Of a DNA stretch of 46,076 nucleotides, positions 33,380 to 42,313 are shown piece by piece. The stretch spans positions 1 through 46,076 of the forward strand of contig DYOH01000019.1 in NCBI GenBank assembly GCA_020720625.1, in the 5' to 3' direction. Below the pieces are notes generated by a model. The model ran no database searches, was not told the origin of the DNA, and saw nothing but the letters and a program-made list of their open reading frames with translations. Position 1 is the stretch's first letter; each line of letters starts with the position of its first letter. A program made the position numbers and the translations under genes. Origin of the DNA: Acetofilamentum sp. (GTDB taxonomy: Bacteria; Bacteroidota; Bacteroidia; Bacteroidales; DYOH01).

Positions 33380-35563
33380 TTAATGACCGTGTTCCGAAAT
33401 AAATTTTATTCTAAGTAAACGAATATCCTCTTCGGAATACTCTTCTTCTCCTAATTCTAATAAAGCATCGTCGATGCTATCGCTTTTAGCTTCGCGAAAA
33501 TAATCAAAAACTTCTTCCTGATGATCCTCGTCGTATATCTGATTGATATAGTAATCCAAATTTAATTTTGTTCCTGAATTAACAATGGCCTCTATCTCTG
33601 TTATTAGATCGCTCATTTCCAACCCCTTAGATTCGGCTATATCAGTAAGAGCAATTTTTCTATCGATACTTTGAATAATATAAACCTTCATACCCGATTT
33701 CTTTACCACCGATTTAACCACCAAATCCTGAGCTCTCTCAATTTCATTTTCTTCAACGTACTTTTTTATAAGCTCAATGAATTCTTTGCCGAACTTTTTT
33801 GCTTTTCCTTGCCCAACACCGGTAATATTCTGCAATTCTTCAATGGTAATTGGATACTGAATTGCCATATCTTCGAGCGAAACGTCCTGAAAAATTACAA
33901 ATGGCGGTAAGCCCTTCTTCTTAGACATTGTTTTACGCAAATCTTTTAGCATTGCAAAAAGCTGTGTATCTGCCACTCCCGATGTGCTGCCGGATTGCAC
34001 AATTTCCGGTGCCTGCTCCAATTCAAAATCATGATCTTCGGTAAGCAGAAAAGAATCCGGATTATTATAAAAGGCCTCGCCCTCGGGTGTTATTTTAAGT
34101 ATTCCGTAGTTTTCTATGTCCTTAGACAATAGCTTGGCTATCAAACTGTGTCTGATAACCATATTCCAGAATTTTATATCTTTATGCTTTCCTTTTCCAT
34201 AAATTTGTAGCTCTGCATGATTGTACGACTTACTAATTGCGTTAGATTTACCTGCCAGAATATGCGAAATATGGTCGGCTTTAAATTGCTGCTTTACCTC
34301 TTTCACTGCTTCGAGTACTAGAACCACAAACTCCTGTCCTTCGAATTGCTTTTTAGGATTCAGACAGTTATCGCAATTTGCGCAATCTTCTTTTAGCTCT
34401 TCCCCAAAATAATTGAGCAGCACTCTGGGACGACATAAACTGGTTTCGGCGTAGGCCACAGTTTCCATAAGCAATTGCCTTCCAATCTCTTGCTCGGCAA
34501 CTTGCTTATTATGCATAAATTTTTCGAGTTTTTGAATATCTTTATGACTATAAAAAGCGATGCATTTACCTTCGCCTCCATCGCGTCCGGCTCTACCGGT
34601 TTCCTGATAATAGCCTTCGAGACTCTTAGGAATATCGTAGTGAATCACAAACCGCACATCGGGTTTATCAATCCCCATCCCAAAAGCAATGGTGGCCACA
34701 ATAACTTCGGCCTCTTCCATCAAAAACTTATCTTGATTTCCGGCACGGGTTGAAGCATCCATCCCTGCGTGATATGGAAGTGCTTTGATTCCATTCACCA
34801 CTAGTGTCTCGGCAAGCTCTTCAACTTTCTTGCGACTCAAACAATAAATTATGCCCGATTTGCCTTTATGCTCCACAATAAATTTTATTATCTGACGCTC
34901 TACATCAACTTTAGGGCGAACTTCGTAATATAAGTTAGATCGGAAAAAGGATGCTTTAAAGACCCTGGCAGTTAAAATTCCCAAATTTTTCTGAATATCG
35001 TGCTGAACTTTTGGGGTGGCAGTGGCTGTAAGCGCAATAATAGGTGCCCGGCCAATTTCTTCTACCATTGTTCTAATTTTGCGGTATTCTGGCCTAAAAT
35101 CGTGCCCCCATTCCGAAATGCAGTGAGCTTCGTCTATAGCATAAAAAGAGATCTTTACATTTTTAAGAAATTCTATATTATCTTGTTTGGTGAGCGACTC
35201 CGGAGCTACATAAAGCATTTTGGCCTTTCCAATAAGAATATTTTCTTTCACCTCGTTTATCTGACTTTTCGATAAAGATGAATTTAGAAAAAATGCGACT
35301 TCGTCGTCTTGACTATAGCCTCTAATGGAGTCTACCTGGTTCTTCATTAAAGCGATAAGGGGTGAAATAATTATGGCTGTACCTTCCATAATCATGGCAG
35401 GAAGCTGATAGGTAAGCGATTTACCTCCTCCGGTTGGCATTAAAACAAAACTGTCGTTTCCGGCAAGCACATTTTCGATAATATTTTTTTGCAACCCTTT
35501 AAAAAGGTCGAACCCAAAATGTTTTTTTAAATACAATTCTAAAGGATGTTCCAAATTCATCAT
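33380..35563 (-). CDS. recQ: ATP-dependent DNA helicase RecQ
   Basis: 3'-5' helicase of recombination and repair. The 727-residue product has Walker A T-G-G-G-K-S (44-49), I-D-E-A-H (motif II) near 140, L-T-A-T-A-T (motif III) and Q-E-T-G-R-A-G-R-D-G (motif VI). These are followed by the RecQ-C-terminal zinc motif (C-R-P-R, C-A-N-C-D-N-C) and an HRDC domain (about 510-590). The extra C-terminal 130 residues form a further helical region as in other Bacteroidota RecQs. Two ATGs open the frame; either could be used. Divergent from tatC. Confidence 0.95.
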   Translation of the reverse strand: MMNLEHPLELYLKKHFGFDLFKGLQKNIIENVLAGNDSFVLMPTGGGKSLTYQLPAMIMEGTAIIISPLIALMKNQVDSIRGYSQDDEVAFFLNSSLSKSQINEVKENILIGKAKMLYVAPESLTKQDNIEFLKNVKISFYAIDEAHCISEWGHDFRPEYRKIRTMVEEIGRAPIIALTATATPKVQHDIQKNLGILTARVFKASFFRSNLYYEVRPKVDVERQIIKFIVEHKGKSGIIYCLSRKKVEELAETLVVNGIKALPYHAGMDASTRAGNQDKFLMEEAEVIVATIAFGMGIDKPDVRFVIHYDIPKSLEGYYQETGRAGRDGGEGKCIAFYSHKDIQKLEKFMHNKQVAEQEIGRQLLMETVAYAETSLCRPRVLLNYFGEELKEDCANCDNCLNPKKQFEGQEFVVLVLEAVKEVKQQFKADHISHILAGKSNAISKSYNHAELQIYGKGKHKDIKFWNMVIRHSLIAKLLSKDIENYGILKITPEGEAFYNNPDSFLLTEDHDFELEQAPEIVQSGSTSGVADTQLFAMLKDLRKTMSKKKGLPPFVIFQDVSLEDMAIQYPITIEELQNITGVGQGKAKKFGKEFIELIKKYVEENEIERAQDLVVKSVVKKSGMKVYIIQSIDRKIALTDIAESKGLEMSDLITEIEAIVNSGTKLNLDYYINQIYDEDHQEEVFDYFREAKSDSIDDALLELGEEEYSEEDIRLLRIKFISEHGH

Positions 35564-35683
35564 TATTATTCATCAGATTAAAATGGCGAAAAAAGCCAAC
35601 AAATATACTTATTTAAGCTTACTTAAAAGTTAAAAAAAATCTAAAACTGCATTAACTTCTTATTCTTCGCAAAGCAATATTTT

Positions 35684-35691
35684 TATCTTTG
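35684..35691 (+). promoter_or_regulatory. -7 promoter element of tatC
   Basis: TATCTTTG fits TAnnTTTG and lies 39 bases before the tatC ATG in the recQ-tatC divergent region. No TTTG is found at the -33 distance. Confidence 0.45.
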
Positions 35692-35730
35692 TAAGCTAAA
35701 ATATAAAAAATTATATTCAAAATACTATTT

Positions 35731-36552
35731 ATGACAAAAAAAAATAATAAACCAGACAGCGAAATGTCATTTTTAGAGCATCTTGAAGCCTTAAGATGGC
35801 ACTTGGTGCGCTCTGTGCTCTCTATTTTAATTTTTGCGGTGGTGGCATTTATTTTTCACGATATTGTATTCGACCAAATTATTCTTGCGCCTAAGAAACC
35901 CGATTTTTTTACAAATGCCAAATTTTGCGAATTGGGAAAACTAATAAATGCACCAAGCCTGTGCATTAATTCTAAGCCTTTTCAAATTATTAATATTAAA
36001 ATGGCCGGACAGTTTACATCGCACATCATGGTTTCTTTTATTGTAGGATTTGTGATTGCTTTTCCTTATGTTTTTTGGGAAATTTGGCGTTTTATTCTTC
36101 CTGCACTAAAACATAACGAAAAAAAGCATGCCAGGGGAGCCGTTTTCTTTTCGTCTTTATTGTTTTTGATGGGTGTAGCCTTCGGATATTTTCTAATAGC
36201 TCCCCTTTCGGTGCATTTTTTGGGTTCCTATAATGTAAGTACAGAGGTACTTAATCAAATAAATCTGGATTCTTATATTGCTACCTTCAGCTCTGTAATA
36301 CTGGCAAGTGGCGTTATTTTCGAATTACCAATTATTATTGTTTTTCTTTCGAGAGCAGGATTGGTAACTCCAGAATTTTTAGTAAGCTATAGAAAGCATT
36401 CCATTGTGGTTATATTAATTCTATCGGCAATAATTACTCCACCAGATATCTTCAGCCAGATACTGGTTTCATTGCCTTTGTTTGTATTATACGAAGTAGG
36501 CATCTATTTATCAAAAAAAATAACGCACAAGAGAGCATCCGAATTGGTTTAG
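35731..36552 (+). CDS. tatC: Sec-independent (twin-arginine) protein translocase subunit TatC
   Basis: Membrane receptor for twin-arginine signals, 273 residues with six helices. It has the conserved N-terminal M-S-F-L-E-H-L-E-A-L-R (signal-binding surface), F-P-Y-V-F-W-E-I-W-R-F near 110-120 with its conserved Pro and Glu, and F-E-L-P-I-I-I-V-F near 190. Its likely cargo in this window is the Fe-S protein at 21027, whose signal is S-R-R-D-F-L. No tatA/tatB gene is present here. An arabinose-5-phosphate isomerase gene that I recall commonly lying between recQ and tatC in this phylum is absent. Confidence 0.95.
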   Translation: MTKKNNKPDSEMSFLEHLEALRWHLVRSVLSILIFAVVAFIFHDIVFDQIILAPKKPDFFTNAKFCELGKLINAPSLCINSKPFQIINIKMAGQFTSHIMVSFIVGFVIAFPYVFWEIWRFILPALKHNEKKHARGAVFFSSLLFLMGVAFGYFLIAPLSVHFLGSYNVSTEVLNQINLDSYIATFSSVILASGVIFELPIIIVFLSRAGLVTPEFLVSYRKHSIVVILILSAIITPPDIFSQILVSLPLFVLYEVGIYLSKKITHKRASELV

Positions 36553-36680
36553 ATTTTATATTTTTGCCAATAATAAAATACTTGTTTATAATTTTTGCCG
36601 AAAATAGGCTGCTATAGATGAAGCAAACATAAAATATACAGAGAGAGAATTAAATATAAAAAAAGTAAAATATATTCAAC

Positions 36681-37403
36681 ATGAGATTATACACAGATAA
36701 TGTTGTAAAAAACTACGGAAAAAGAACTGTTGTAAAAGGCGTATCTATACATGTAGAAGAGGGTGAGATAGTTGGATTACTTGGACCAAACGGAGCCGGA
36801 AAAACCACTACTTTTTATATGATAGTAGGGCTGATTAAACCTAACGGTGGTAAGGTTTTTTTAGAAAACGATGATATTACTAAGCTACCGATGTATAAGA
36901 GAGCTCAAAACGGAATTGGATACTTACCCCAAGAAGCTTCAGTTTTCAGAAAACTTAGTGTAGAAGACAACATAAAATCAGTGCTGGAGATGTCGAATTT
37001 AGGCAAAAAAGAACAGCATTTAAGGTTGGAGTCATTACTAGAAGAATTTGGATTGCAACATATTAGGAGAAGTTTAGGTATTCAGTTATCCGGTGGCGAG
37101 CGCAGAAGAACAGAAATAGCCAGAGCATTAGCCGTTTCGCCTAAATTTATGCTACTCGATGAACCTTTTGCAGGAGTAGATCCCATTGCAGTTGAAGATA
37201 TTCAATCTATTGTTGCCACATTAAAAGAAAAAAAAATTGGCGTTCTCATTACCGACCATAATGTGCACGAAACCTTACGAATAACCGATAGATCGTATTT
37301 GCTTTACGAAGGTTCAATTCTTAAAGCTGGAAATGCCGAAGAGCTTGCATCCGACGAAGAGGTTAGAAGCAAGTATTTGGGCCAGAATTTCGAATTGCGC
37401 TGA
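36681..37403 (+). CDS. lptB: LPS export ABC transporter ATP-binding protein LptB
   Basis: ATPase that powers extraction of lipopolysaccharide from the inner membrane with LptFG. The 240-residue product has Walker [10 protein letters not shown] near 36-44, signature L-S-G-G-E-R-R-R and Walker [14 protein letters not shown]. The LptB-typical [10 protein letters not shown] and the H-loop D-H-N-V-H-E-T follow. Order and length are normal. It lies 128 bases after tatC, a neighbourhood common in Bacteroidota. Confidence 0.95.
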   Translation: MRLYTDNVVKNYGKRTVVKGVSIHVEEGEIVGLLGPNGAGKTTTFYMIVGLIKPNGGKVFLENDDITKLPMYKRAQNGIGYLPQEASVFRKLSVEDNIKSVLEMSNLGKKEQHLRLESLLEEFGLQHIRRSLGIQLSGGERRRTEIARALAVSPKFMLLDEPFAGVDPIAVEDIQSIVATLKEKKIGVLITDHNVHETLRITDRSYLLYEGSILKAGNAEELASDEEVRSKYLGQNFELR

Positions 37404-37470
37404 TTTTTTTTAGATGATAGTTAAAAACAAAATTTTTCAGTAAATTTATGGTACCATAAATCATCAAATT

Positions 37471-38886
37471 TTGAAAAATAATAGCGTTTATACCATTTTA
37501 CTTTTTACTTTTCTTGGTTTTACAACCTTAATGGTCGGGAGTTTGGTGCAAAAATTGATAATAAGTGCCGCTATTAATTTGCAGGGTTTTATTGTACCCT
37601 TGATATATGGCACAGCAGTTGGCTTTCTTCTTGGTTTATACATATTTAAAAACCAAAGATTATATAATATTTTAAAAAGTAAAAATATCGAATTGCGTAA
37701 TTCAGAAGCAGAGCTTAAAACTTCTAATGAACAATTAACAGAAAATGCCCAAAAATTAAGAAAATCAAATATAGATTTGATTAAAGCTAAAGAGATTGCC
37801 GAGAACTCCGAGAAGCTTAAAGACGATTTTATTCGAAATCTAAACCACGAAATTAGAACACCAATGAATGCCATTATTGGATTCTCTAATTTGTTGGAAA
37901 AAAATACGCAGCGGGCTTTTGATTATACTAAAATCATTAAACAAAGCAGTTTTGATTTGCTCAGAATTATTGATGCCATTTTGGAGATTTCTCTTCTAAA
38001 CTCAAACCAACTGCCACCTGAATTCTGTGATACTGAGATTGAGTACCTTACAAATAAAATTTCCGCTGCATTTATTGATGAAATTTCGCAAAAAGGGCTT
38101 CGTTTTGAAGTTATTATTAATTTACCGGAAAATGAACAAAAAATTTTTACCGATGCTGATAAGGTTTTTAGAATTTTATCTATTCTTATTGATAATGCTA
38201 TTAAGTTTACATCGGAAGGTCATATACAGCTCAAAATATACAAACCCGATAATACCATAGCGTTTTGTGTTAACGACACAGGTACTGGAATACCCATCGA
38301 CGAGCTCGATAAAATCTTTAACAACTTTTATACCGGATGTAACATACAAGGCGGGCTCAAAAAAGGTATTGGACTTGGACTAAGCATTGCAACAGCTTAT
38401 GCAAAACTATTAGGCTCCCAAATAAGAGTTAAATCCGAAAACGGAAAAGGAAGCCAATTCTGTTTTCAACTTCTTCAAAAGGTAAATTCTCCGGTTGAAT
38501 TTAATCACCAACAATCAAAAGCTATTAAAAACATTTACACTGTTGGCCTCGAATACGAAGACTTTTTGTACATTAATGAACTCTGCTTACATGCCTGCGA
38601 CAAATTCAAAGTATTGCAAATTGATGACTACAAAAAAGTTATCTCATCTTGCGGTTATAATTCTAATGTTGCTATGATTTTTATAAACGTTGAAATTACC
38701 AAAGAAAATGCTTTCGATATCTGCTCCCAAATTAAAGAAAAATGCCATTTAGTGCCTGTAATTGCAGTGGCAAGAATTGCTATTCATGAGAATATTTCGA
38801 AAGCATGGAAAGTTGGCTTCGACGAATTTTTGACTATTCCTTTTTCTTACGAAGAATTTACAGAAATTATTCAAAAGTATACCTGA
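37471..38886 (+). CDS. Membrane hybrid histidine kinase with degenerate receiver domain
   Basis: A 471-residue sensor kinase: two membrane helices (about 6-26 and 36-59), coiled coil (60-118), HisKA with phosphoacceptor His126 (F-I-R-N-L-N-H-E-I-R-T-P), and an ATPase domain with L-I-D-N-A-I-K-F (N box), N-D-T-G-T-G-I-P (G1) and G-I-G-L-G-L-S (G2). The last 120 residues have receiver-like secondary structure, but the expected Asp is Asn in I-F-I-N-V-E-I-T and the Lys before the conserved Pro is Thr (F-L-T-I-P-F-S). The start is TTG: the nearest in-frame ATG (37531) would cut the first membrane helix in half, and a stop lies upstream at 37441. Confidence 0.85.
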   Translation: MKNNSVYTILLFTFLGFTTLMVGSLVQKLIISAAINLQGFIVPLIYGTAVGFLLGLYIFKNQRLYNILKSKNIELRNSEAELKTSNEQLTENAQKLRKSNIDLIKAKEIAENSEKLKDDFIRNLNHEIRTPMNAIIGFSNLLEKNTQRAFDYTKIIKQSSFDLLRIIDAILEISLLNSNQLPPEFCDTEIEYLTNKISAAFIDEISQKGLRFEVIINLPENEQKIFTDADKVFRILSILIDNAIKFTSEGHIQLKIYKPDNTIAFCVNDTGTGIPIDELDKIFNNFYTGCNIQGGLKKGIGLGLSIATAYAKLLGSQIRVKSENGKGSQFCFQLLQKVNSPVEFNHQQSKAIKNIYTVGLEYEDFLYINELCLHACDKFKVLQIDDYKKVISSCGYNSNVAMIFINVEITKENAFDICSQIKEKCHLVPVIAVARIAIHENISKAWKVGFDEFLTIPFSYEEFTEIIQKYT

Positions 38887-39313
38887 TAAACAGATTAACC
38901 AAGTAAATTAGCTACACTGATGACTTCGTGGTTCAAAGAATTCTCTCTTTCATCCATATCTGCCACTACAAATAACTTTCAAAAAGTAATTTTACGCAAA
39001 AGGTTTGTAAAAATATTTTCGATTTGCTTTGGCCTAATTTTTTTCTAAACACTTTTTTATAGATTAAAAAAAACTTTGTATAATGCTATAGCATCAGCTT
39101 GTGCGAAAATTCTTCATCGGCGAAACATCAATTAGGTGGAGTATTATAGTTTCATGCATTTAGATTACTAAAATCAAATGTTTATGAATAATGCAGGCTT
39201 ACTTTAAGGTAAATATTTCCTGGTGCATAATAACGAAAAAAGCAACATCAACAATACAAGCGATTTTCCGTAATATCAATAATTTTGTTTTTTATCAAAT
39301 AATGTAGGCATTT
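38887..39313. other. 427-base intergenic region between convergent genes
   Basis: AT-rich with no convincing gene, tRNA, repeat or strong terminator. A 42-codon plus-strand frame (38920-39048) ends in a hydrophobic stretch but has no supporting signal, and I do not call it. The region may contain a decayed gene. Confidence 0.4.
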
Positions 39314-39868
39314 CTATTTCCAGAATATTGAATCGCGAATATATTTTTCGTTGTGATGGCCTAATTCTATCTCTGCTGCTATATTTTTTGCGCTCTCTAC
39401 TATATCTACAGAGGGCAGAAAAGGTTTGATATCGATTACCGGAGTACCATTAAAAGCATCTACCCCAGAAATATACAACACATTATACTTTAGAGAATCG
39501 AGCCTAAGCACCGAAAAACCAACCGGATTTGGTCTTTTAGGACTACGGGTAGCAAACACACCAAATTTGTGTGCGCTTTCGGGTGGATTAACCTCTGGGC
39601 TCCAAGATTCTACCTTATCAAACCAATACAAAACAATAATATACTCAAATTCGTCTAAATCGTGCAAACCATCAATATAAAGTGAATCAATAATAATTTT
39701 TCCACTATTTTCTGGAACTAATCTGCCTTGGCGTGGAGCTCCGGTTGCAGAATTATAATCAGTAACAAAATAGCCAATGGGCTTTATCGAAATTTTTTTG
39801 CTGCTTTGTCGGCAAGAAGTCAATAAAAAAAAACTTAAAATGATTGACAAAATGAGCTTTAATTGCAT
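39314..39868 (-). CDS. TrmO/YaeB-fold methyltransferase homologue with lipoprotein signal
   Basis: Residues about 28-184 match the TrmO (TsaA/UPF0066) family that N6-methylates t6A37 in tRNA: P-I-G-Y-F near 30-34, and the SAM-site signature F-A-T-R-S-P-K-R-P-N-P-V-G-F-S at 105-119 is intact. The first 27 residues form a lipoprotein signal: basic start, hydrophobic core and the lipobox L-T-S-C with Cys19, then R-Q-S-S-K-K. There is no other Met, so the signal belongs to the protein. A periplasmic lipoprotein cannot reach tRNA, so the substrate should differ or the activity may be lost. Single gene, divergent from the ABC transporter. Confidence 0.82.
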   Translation of the reverse strand: MQLKLILSIILSFFLLTSCRQSSKKISIKPIGYFVTDYNSATGAPRQGRLVPENSGKIIIDSLYIDGLHDLDEFEYIIVLYWFDKVESWSPEVNPPESAHKFGVFATRSPKRPNPVGFSVLRLDSLKYNVLYISGVDAFNGTPVIDIKPFLPSVDIVESAKNIAAEIELGHHNEKYIRDSIFWK

Positions 39869-39953
39869 ATCAATAAAATTTTAATTTAATTGCAATTTTA
39901 CATGTTTAGATTTGTAAATATAATAATTTGGTTTTAAATTTTGTTAAAACTGC

Positions 39954-39983
39954 TTTGGAGCTAAGCAAATATTTCTATTTTTG
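39954..39983 (+). promoter_or_regulatory. Bacteroidota-type promoter of the ABC transporter operon
   Basis: TTTG (39954-39957), 18 bases, then TATTTTTG (39976-39983), a full match to the TTTG-N19-TAnnTTTG pattern. It lies 17 bases before the ATG at 40000, giving a very short leader. Confidence 0.65.
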
Positions 39984-39999
39984 ACTAAAATCCTAAAAA

Positions 40000-40932
40000 A
40001 TGAGTTTTTTAAAAATTGAAAACGTAGAAAAAAATTATCAGCATCATAAAGCTCTCGATAATGTAAGTTTTTCGGTTGACAAAGGTAAAATTTTTGGTCT
40101 TCTTGGCCCCAATGGAGCCGGAAAAACAAGTCTAATTCGCATCATCACTCAGATTACAGCCCCAGATAGCGGTCACATTTTATTAAACGACAAACCGATG
40201 ACCCCCGAGATTGTGTCCAATATTGGATATTTACCTGAGGAGAGAGGATTGTATAAAAAAATGAAAGTAGGCGAACAAGCCCTATACCTGGCACAGCTAA
40301 AAGGCATGAGCAAAAAAATGGCCATGGATAGGCTAAAATACTGGTTCAAAAAATTCGAGATTACTGGTTGGTGGGATAAAAAGGTAGAAGAACTTTCGAA
40401 AGGAATGCAACAAAAAATACAATTTATTATTACAGTTCTTCATCAGCCCGAATTACTTATTTTCGACGAACCTTTTAGCGGTTTCGACCCAATAAACGCC
40501 AATCTGTTGAAAAACGAAATTCTTGAGCTTAAAAATAATGGTTCTACAATTATTTTTTCAACACATAATATGTCGTCTGTTGAAGAAATCTGCGATAATA
40601 TTGCCTTAATAAACCGCTCTAAAGTAATTTTAGAAGGCGACATTCATCAAATAAAATCTACTTACAAAAATAATCGTTTCGAAATTTTATTTGACTCAAC
40701 ACCCGATAAATTCATAATAGCACAAACTCCAGATTATGAAATAAATGAGATAAGTAAAAAAAATGGGCATACCATGGTTTCTCTTTCGCTGAAAAAAGAT
40801 ATAAGTACCAACCAAATGCTCTCTCATTTAATGCACGCCGGAAATATTATACAATTCAGAGAAATTATTCCTTCAATGAACGATATTTTTATTCAAGTTG
40901 TGGAGAATACAAATGCACAATTAGCCAATTAA
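40000..40932 (+). CDS. ABC-2 transporter ATP-binding protein, NatA-like
   Basis: A 310-residue ATPase subunit with Walker A G-P-N-G-A-G-K-T near 38-45, signature L-S-K-G-M-Q-Q-K and Walker B L-L-I-F-D-E-P-F-S-G-F-D-P near 150. A C-terminal DUF4162-like domain (about 215-305) is as in NatA-type exporters. Sixteen bases separate it from the permease gene, so the pair makes one exporter. Candidate substrates include sodium or lipophilic compounds; the sequence does not decide. Confidence 0.92.
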   Translation: MSFLKIENVEKNYQHHKALDNVSFSVDKGKIFGLLGPNGAGKTSLIRIITQITAPDSGHILLNDKPMTPEIVSNIGYLPEERGLYKKMKVGEQALYLAQLKGMSKKMAMDRLKYWFKKFEITGWWDKKVEELSKGMQQKIQFIITVLHQPELLIFDEPFSGFDPINANLLKNEILELKNNGSTIIFSTHNMSSVEEICDNIALINRSKVILEGDIHQIKSTYKNNRFEILFDSTPDKFIIAQTPDYEINEISKKNGHTMVSLSLKKDISTNQMLSHLMHAGNIIQFREIIPSMNDIFIQVVENTNAQLAN

Positions 40933-40948
40933 ACCAAATCTAAGAATC

Positions 40949-42271
40949 ATGAACCTACATAAAACCGGATTAATTATAGCCAAAGAATATGGCGAGAGAG
41001 TAAAGAAAAAATCTTTTCTAATCATGACTTTACTTGGCCCCGTATTAATGGCTTCTATAGTTTTTATTCCTCTGTTGGCCAACCAGTTTAATAAAGATGA
41101 AGCGAAAAAAATTATTGTCATTGATAGTTATGGAAATTTGGAAAACGCCTTTCAAAAATCAGAAAACATCATTTACGAATACTCAAGAGATTCAAATAAT
41201 ACAGATGAATTACTAAAAAATCTTTCGGAATCTAAATACTACGGAATACTTACTATTAACGACAGTTTAGGTGCACAAAACGAATTAGTAGCCAAAGAAC
41301 AAGTAAGTATTAGCCTTAAAATGCAAATTGCCTCCGACATAAAAGAAAGAGTTCGTCAAATAAAAATGGAAAAAATAGGCATAAGCAAAGAAGATTTGGA
41401 CTACATAAATCCGGAAGTTGAGGTATTAACCTCCGTTTGGAAAGAAGGAAAAAAAGAAAACACATCGGCCGAAATAGCTATGATTGTAGGCTTTATATTC
41501 GGATTTGTAATCTACATTGTTACTTTTATCTATGGTTCAATGGTCATGCGCAGTGTGCTCGATGAAAAAATGAGCCGAATTGTTGAAATCATTATTTCCT
41601 CGGTAAAACCTTTCGAACTCATGATGGGAAAAGTTATTGGGGTTGCCTTGGTTGCAATTACACAATTTACAGCATGGATCATCCTTACCATTGCCATTAT
41701 TGGTGTTGGTCAAAATTTTATTCCAGGCCTCGAAGAAGCCAAAACAATTGAAATGCAAGCAAAATCGCTGGGCGCAACTGCAGAAATTGAACAACTAGCT
41801 CAAAATGTAGATCCGAATATGCTGCGGATTGTTGAAGCGGTAAACAATTTGCCGGTTGTTGAACTTATTATTGCATTTTTGTTCTTTTTTATTGGTGGAT
41901 ACTTTCTATATTCATCACTTTTTGCGGCAATTGGTGCTGCAGTAGATAACGAAACAGACTCGCAACAATTTATTTTCCCCATAACTTTACCTTTAATTAT
42001 CGCTATGGTGATGTTGCAAGCCATTATTGAAAATCCGCATGGTCGGATTGCCTATTGGTTTAGTATTATTCCATTTACATCTCCAATTGTAATGCTTATG
42101 CGTATTCCGTTTGGCGTACCGGCTATTGATATTATTATCTCCTCGGTTTTACTTATACTCACATTTATTGCCACAATATGGCTTGCCGGAAAAATATACC
42201 GCGTTGGCATATTAATGTATGGCAAAAAAGTAAGCTACAAAGAATTATGGAAATGGATCAGATATCATTAA
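40949..42271 (+). CDS. ABC-2 transporter permease, NatB-like
   Basis: A 440-residue membrane partner of the preceding ATPase. One N-terminal helix (L-I-M-T-L-L-G-P-V-L-M-A-S) is followed by a large extracytoplasmic domain (about 50-165), then five further helices including the V-L-D-E-K-M-S-R-I-V-E-I-I-I-S-S motif near 205-220 that marks NatB-type permeases. It ends in W-I-R-Y-H. Translationally adjacent to the ATPase. Confidence 0.9.
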   Translation: MNLHKTGLIIAKEYGERVKKKSFLIMTLLGPVLMASIVFIPLLANQFNKDEAKKIIVIDSYGNLENAFQKSENIIYEYSRDSNNTDELLKNLSESKYYGILTINDSLGAQNELVAKEQVSISLKMQIASDIKERVRQIKMEKIGISKEDLDYINPEVEVLTSVWKEGKKENTSAEIAMIVGFIFGFVIYIVTFIYGSMVMRSVLDEKMSRIVEIIISSVKPFELMMGKVIGVALVAITQFTAWIILTIAIIGVGQNFIPGLEEAKTIEMQAKSLGATAEIEQLAQNVDPNMLRIVEAVNNLPVVELIIAFLFFFIGGYFLYSSLFAAIGAAVDNETDSQQFIFPITLPLIIAMVMLQAIIENPHGRIAYWFSIIPFTSPIVMLMRIPFGVPAIDIIISSVLLILTFIATIWLAGKIYRVGILMYGKKVSYKELWKWIRYH

Positions 42272-42279
42272 TATTTTTA

Positions 42280-42287
42280 TAACTTTG
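42280..42287 (+). promoter_or_regulatory. -7 promoter element of the MCP-like gene
   Basis: TAACTTTG fits TAnnTTTG and lies 26 bases before the ATG at 42314, directly after the permease stop. The -33 box is unclear. Confidence 0.45.
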
Positions 42288-42313
42288 TAAACCAACTTAA
42301 AACCCAGCACATA

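Noticed and set aside
38920-39048. 42-codon plus-strand frame in the gap after the histidine kinase
   Set aside because: No supporting start signal or family resemblance; the hydrophobic end arises from AT-rich sequence.
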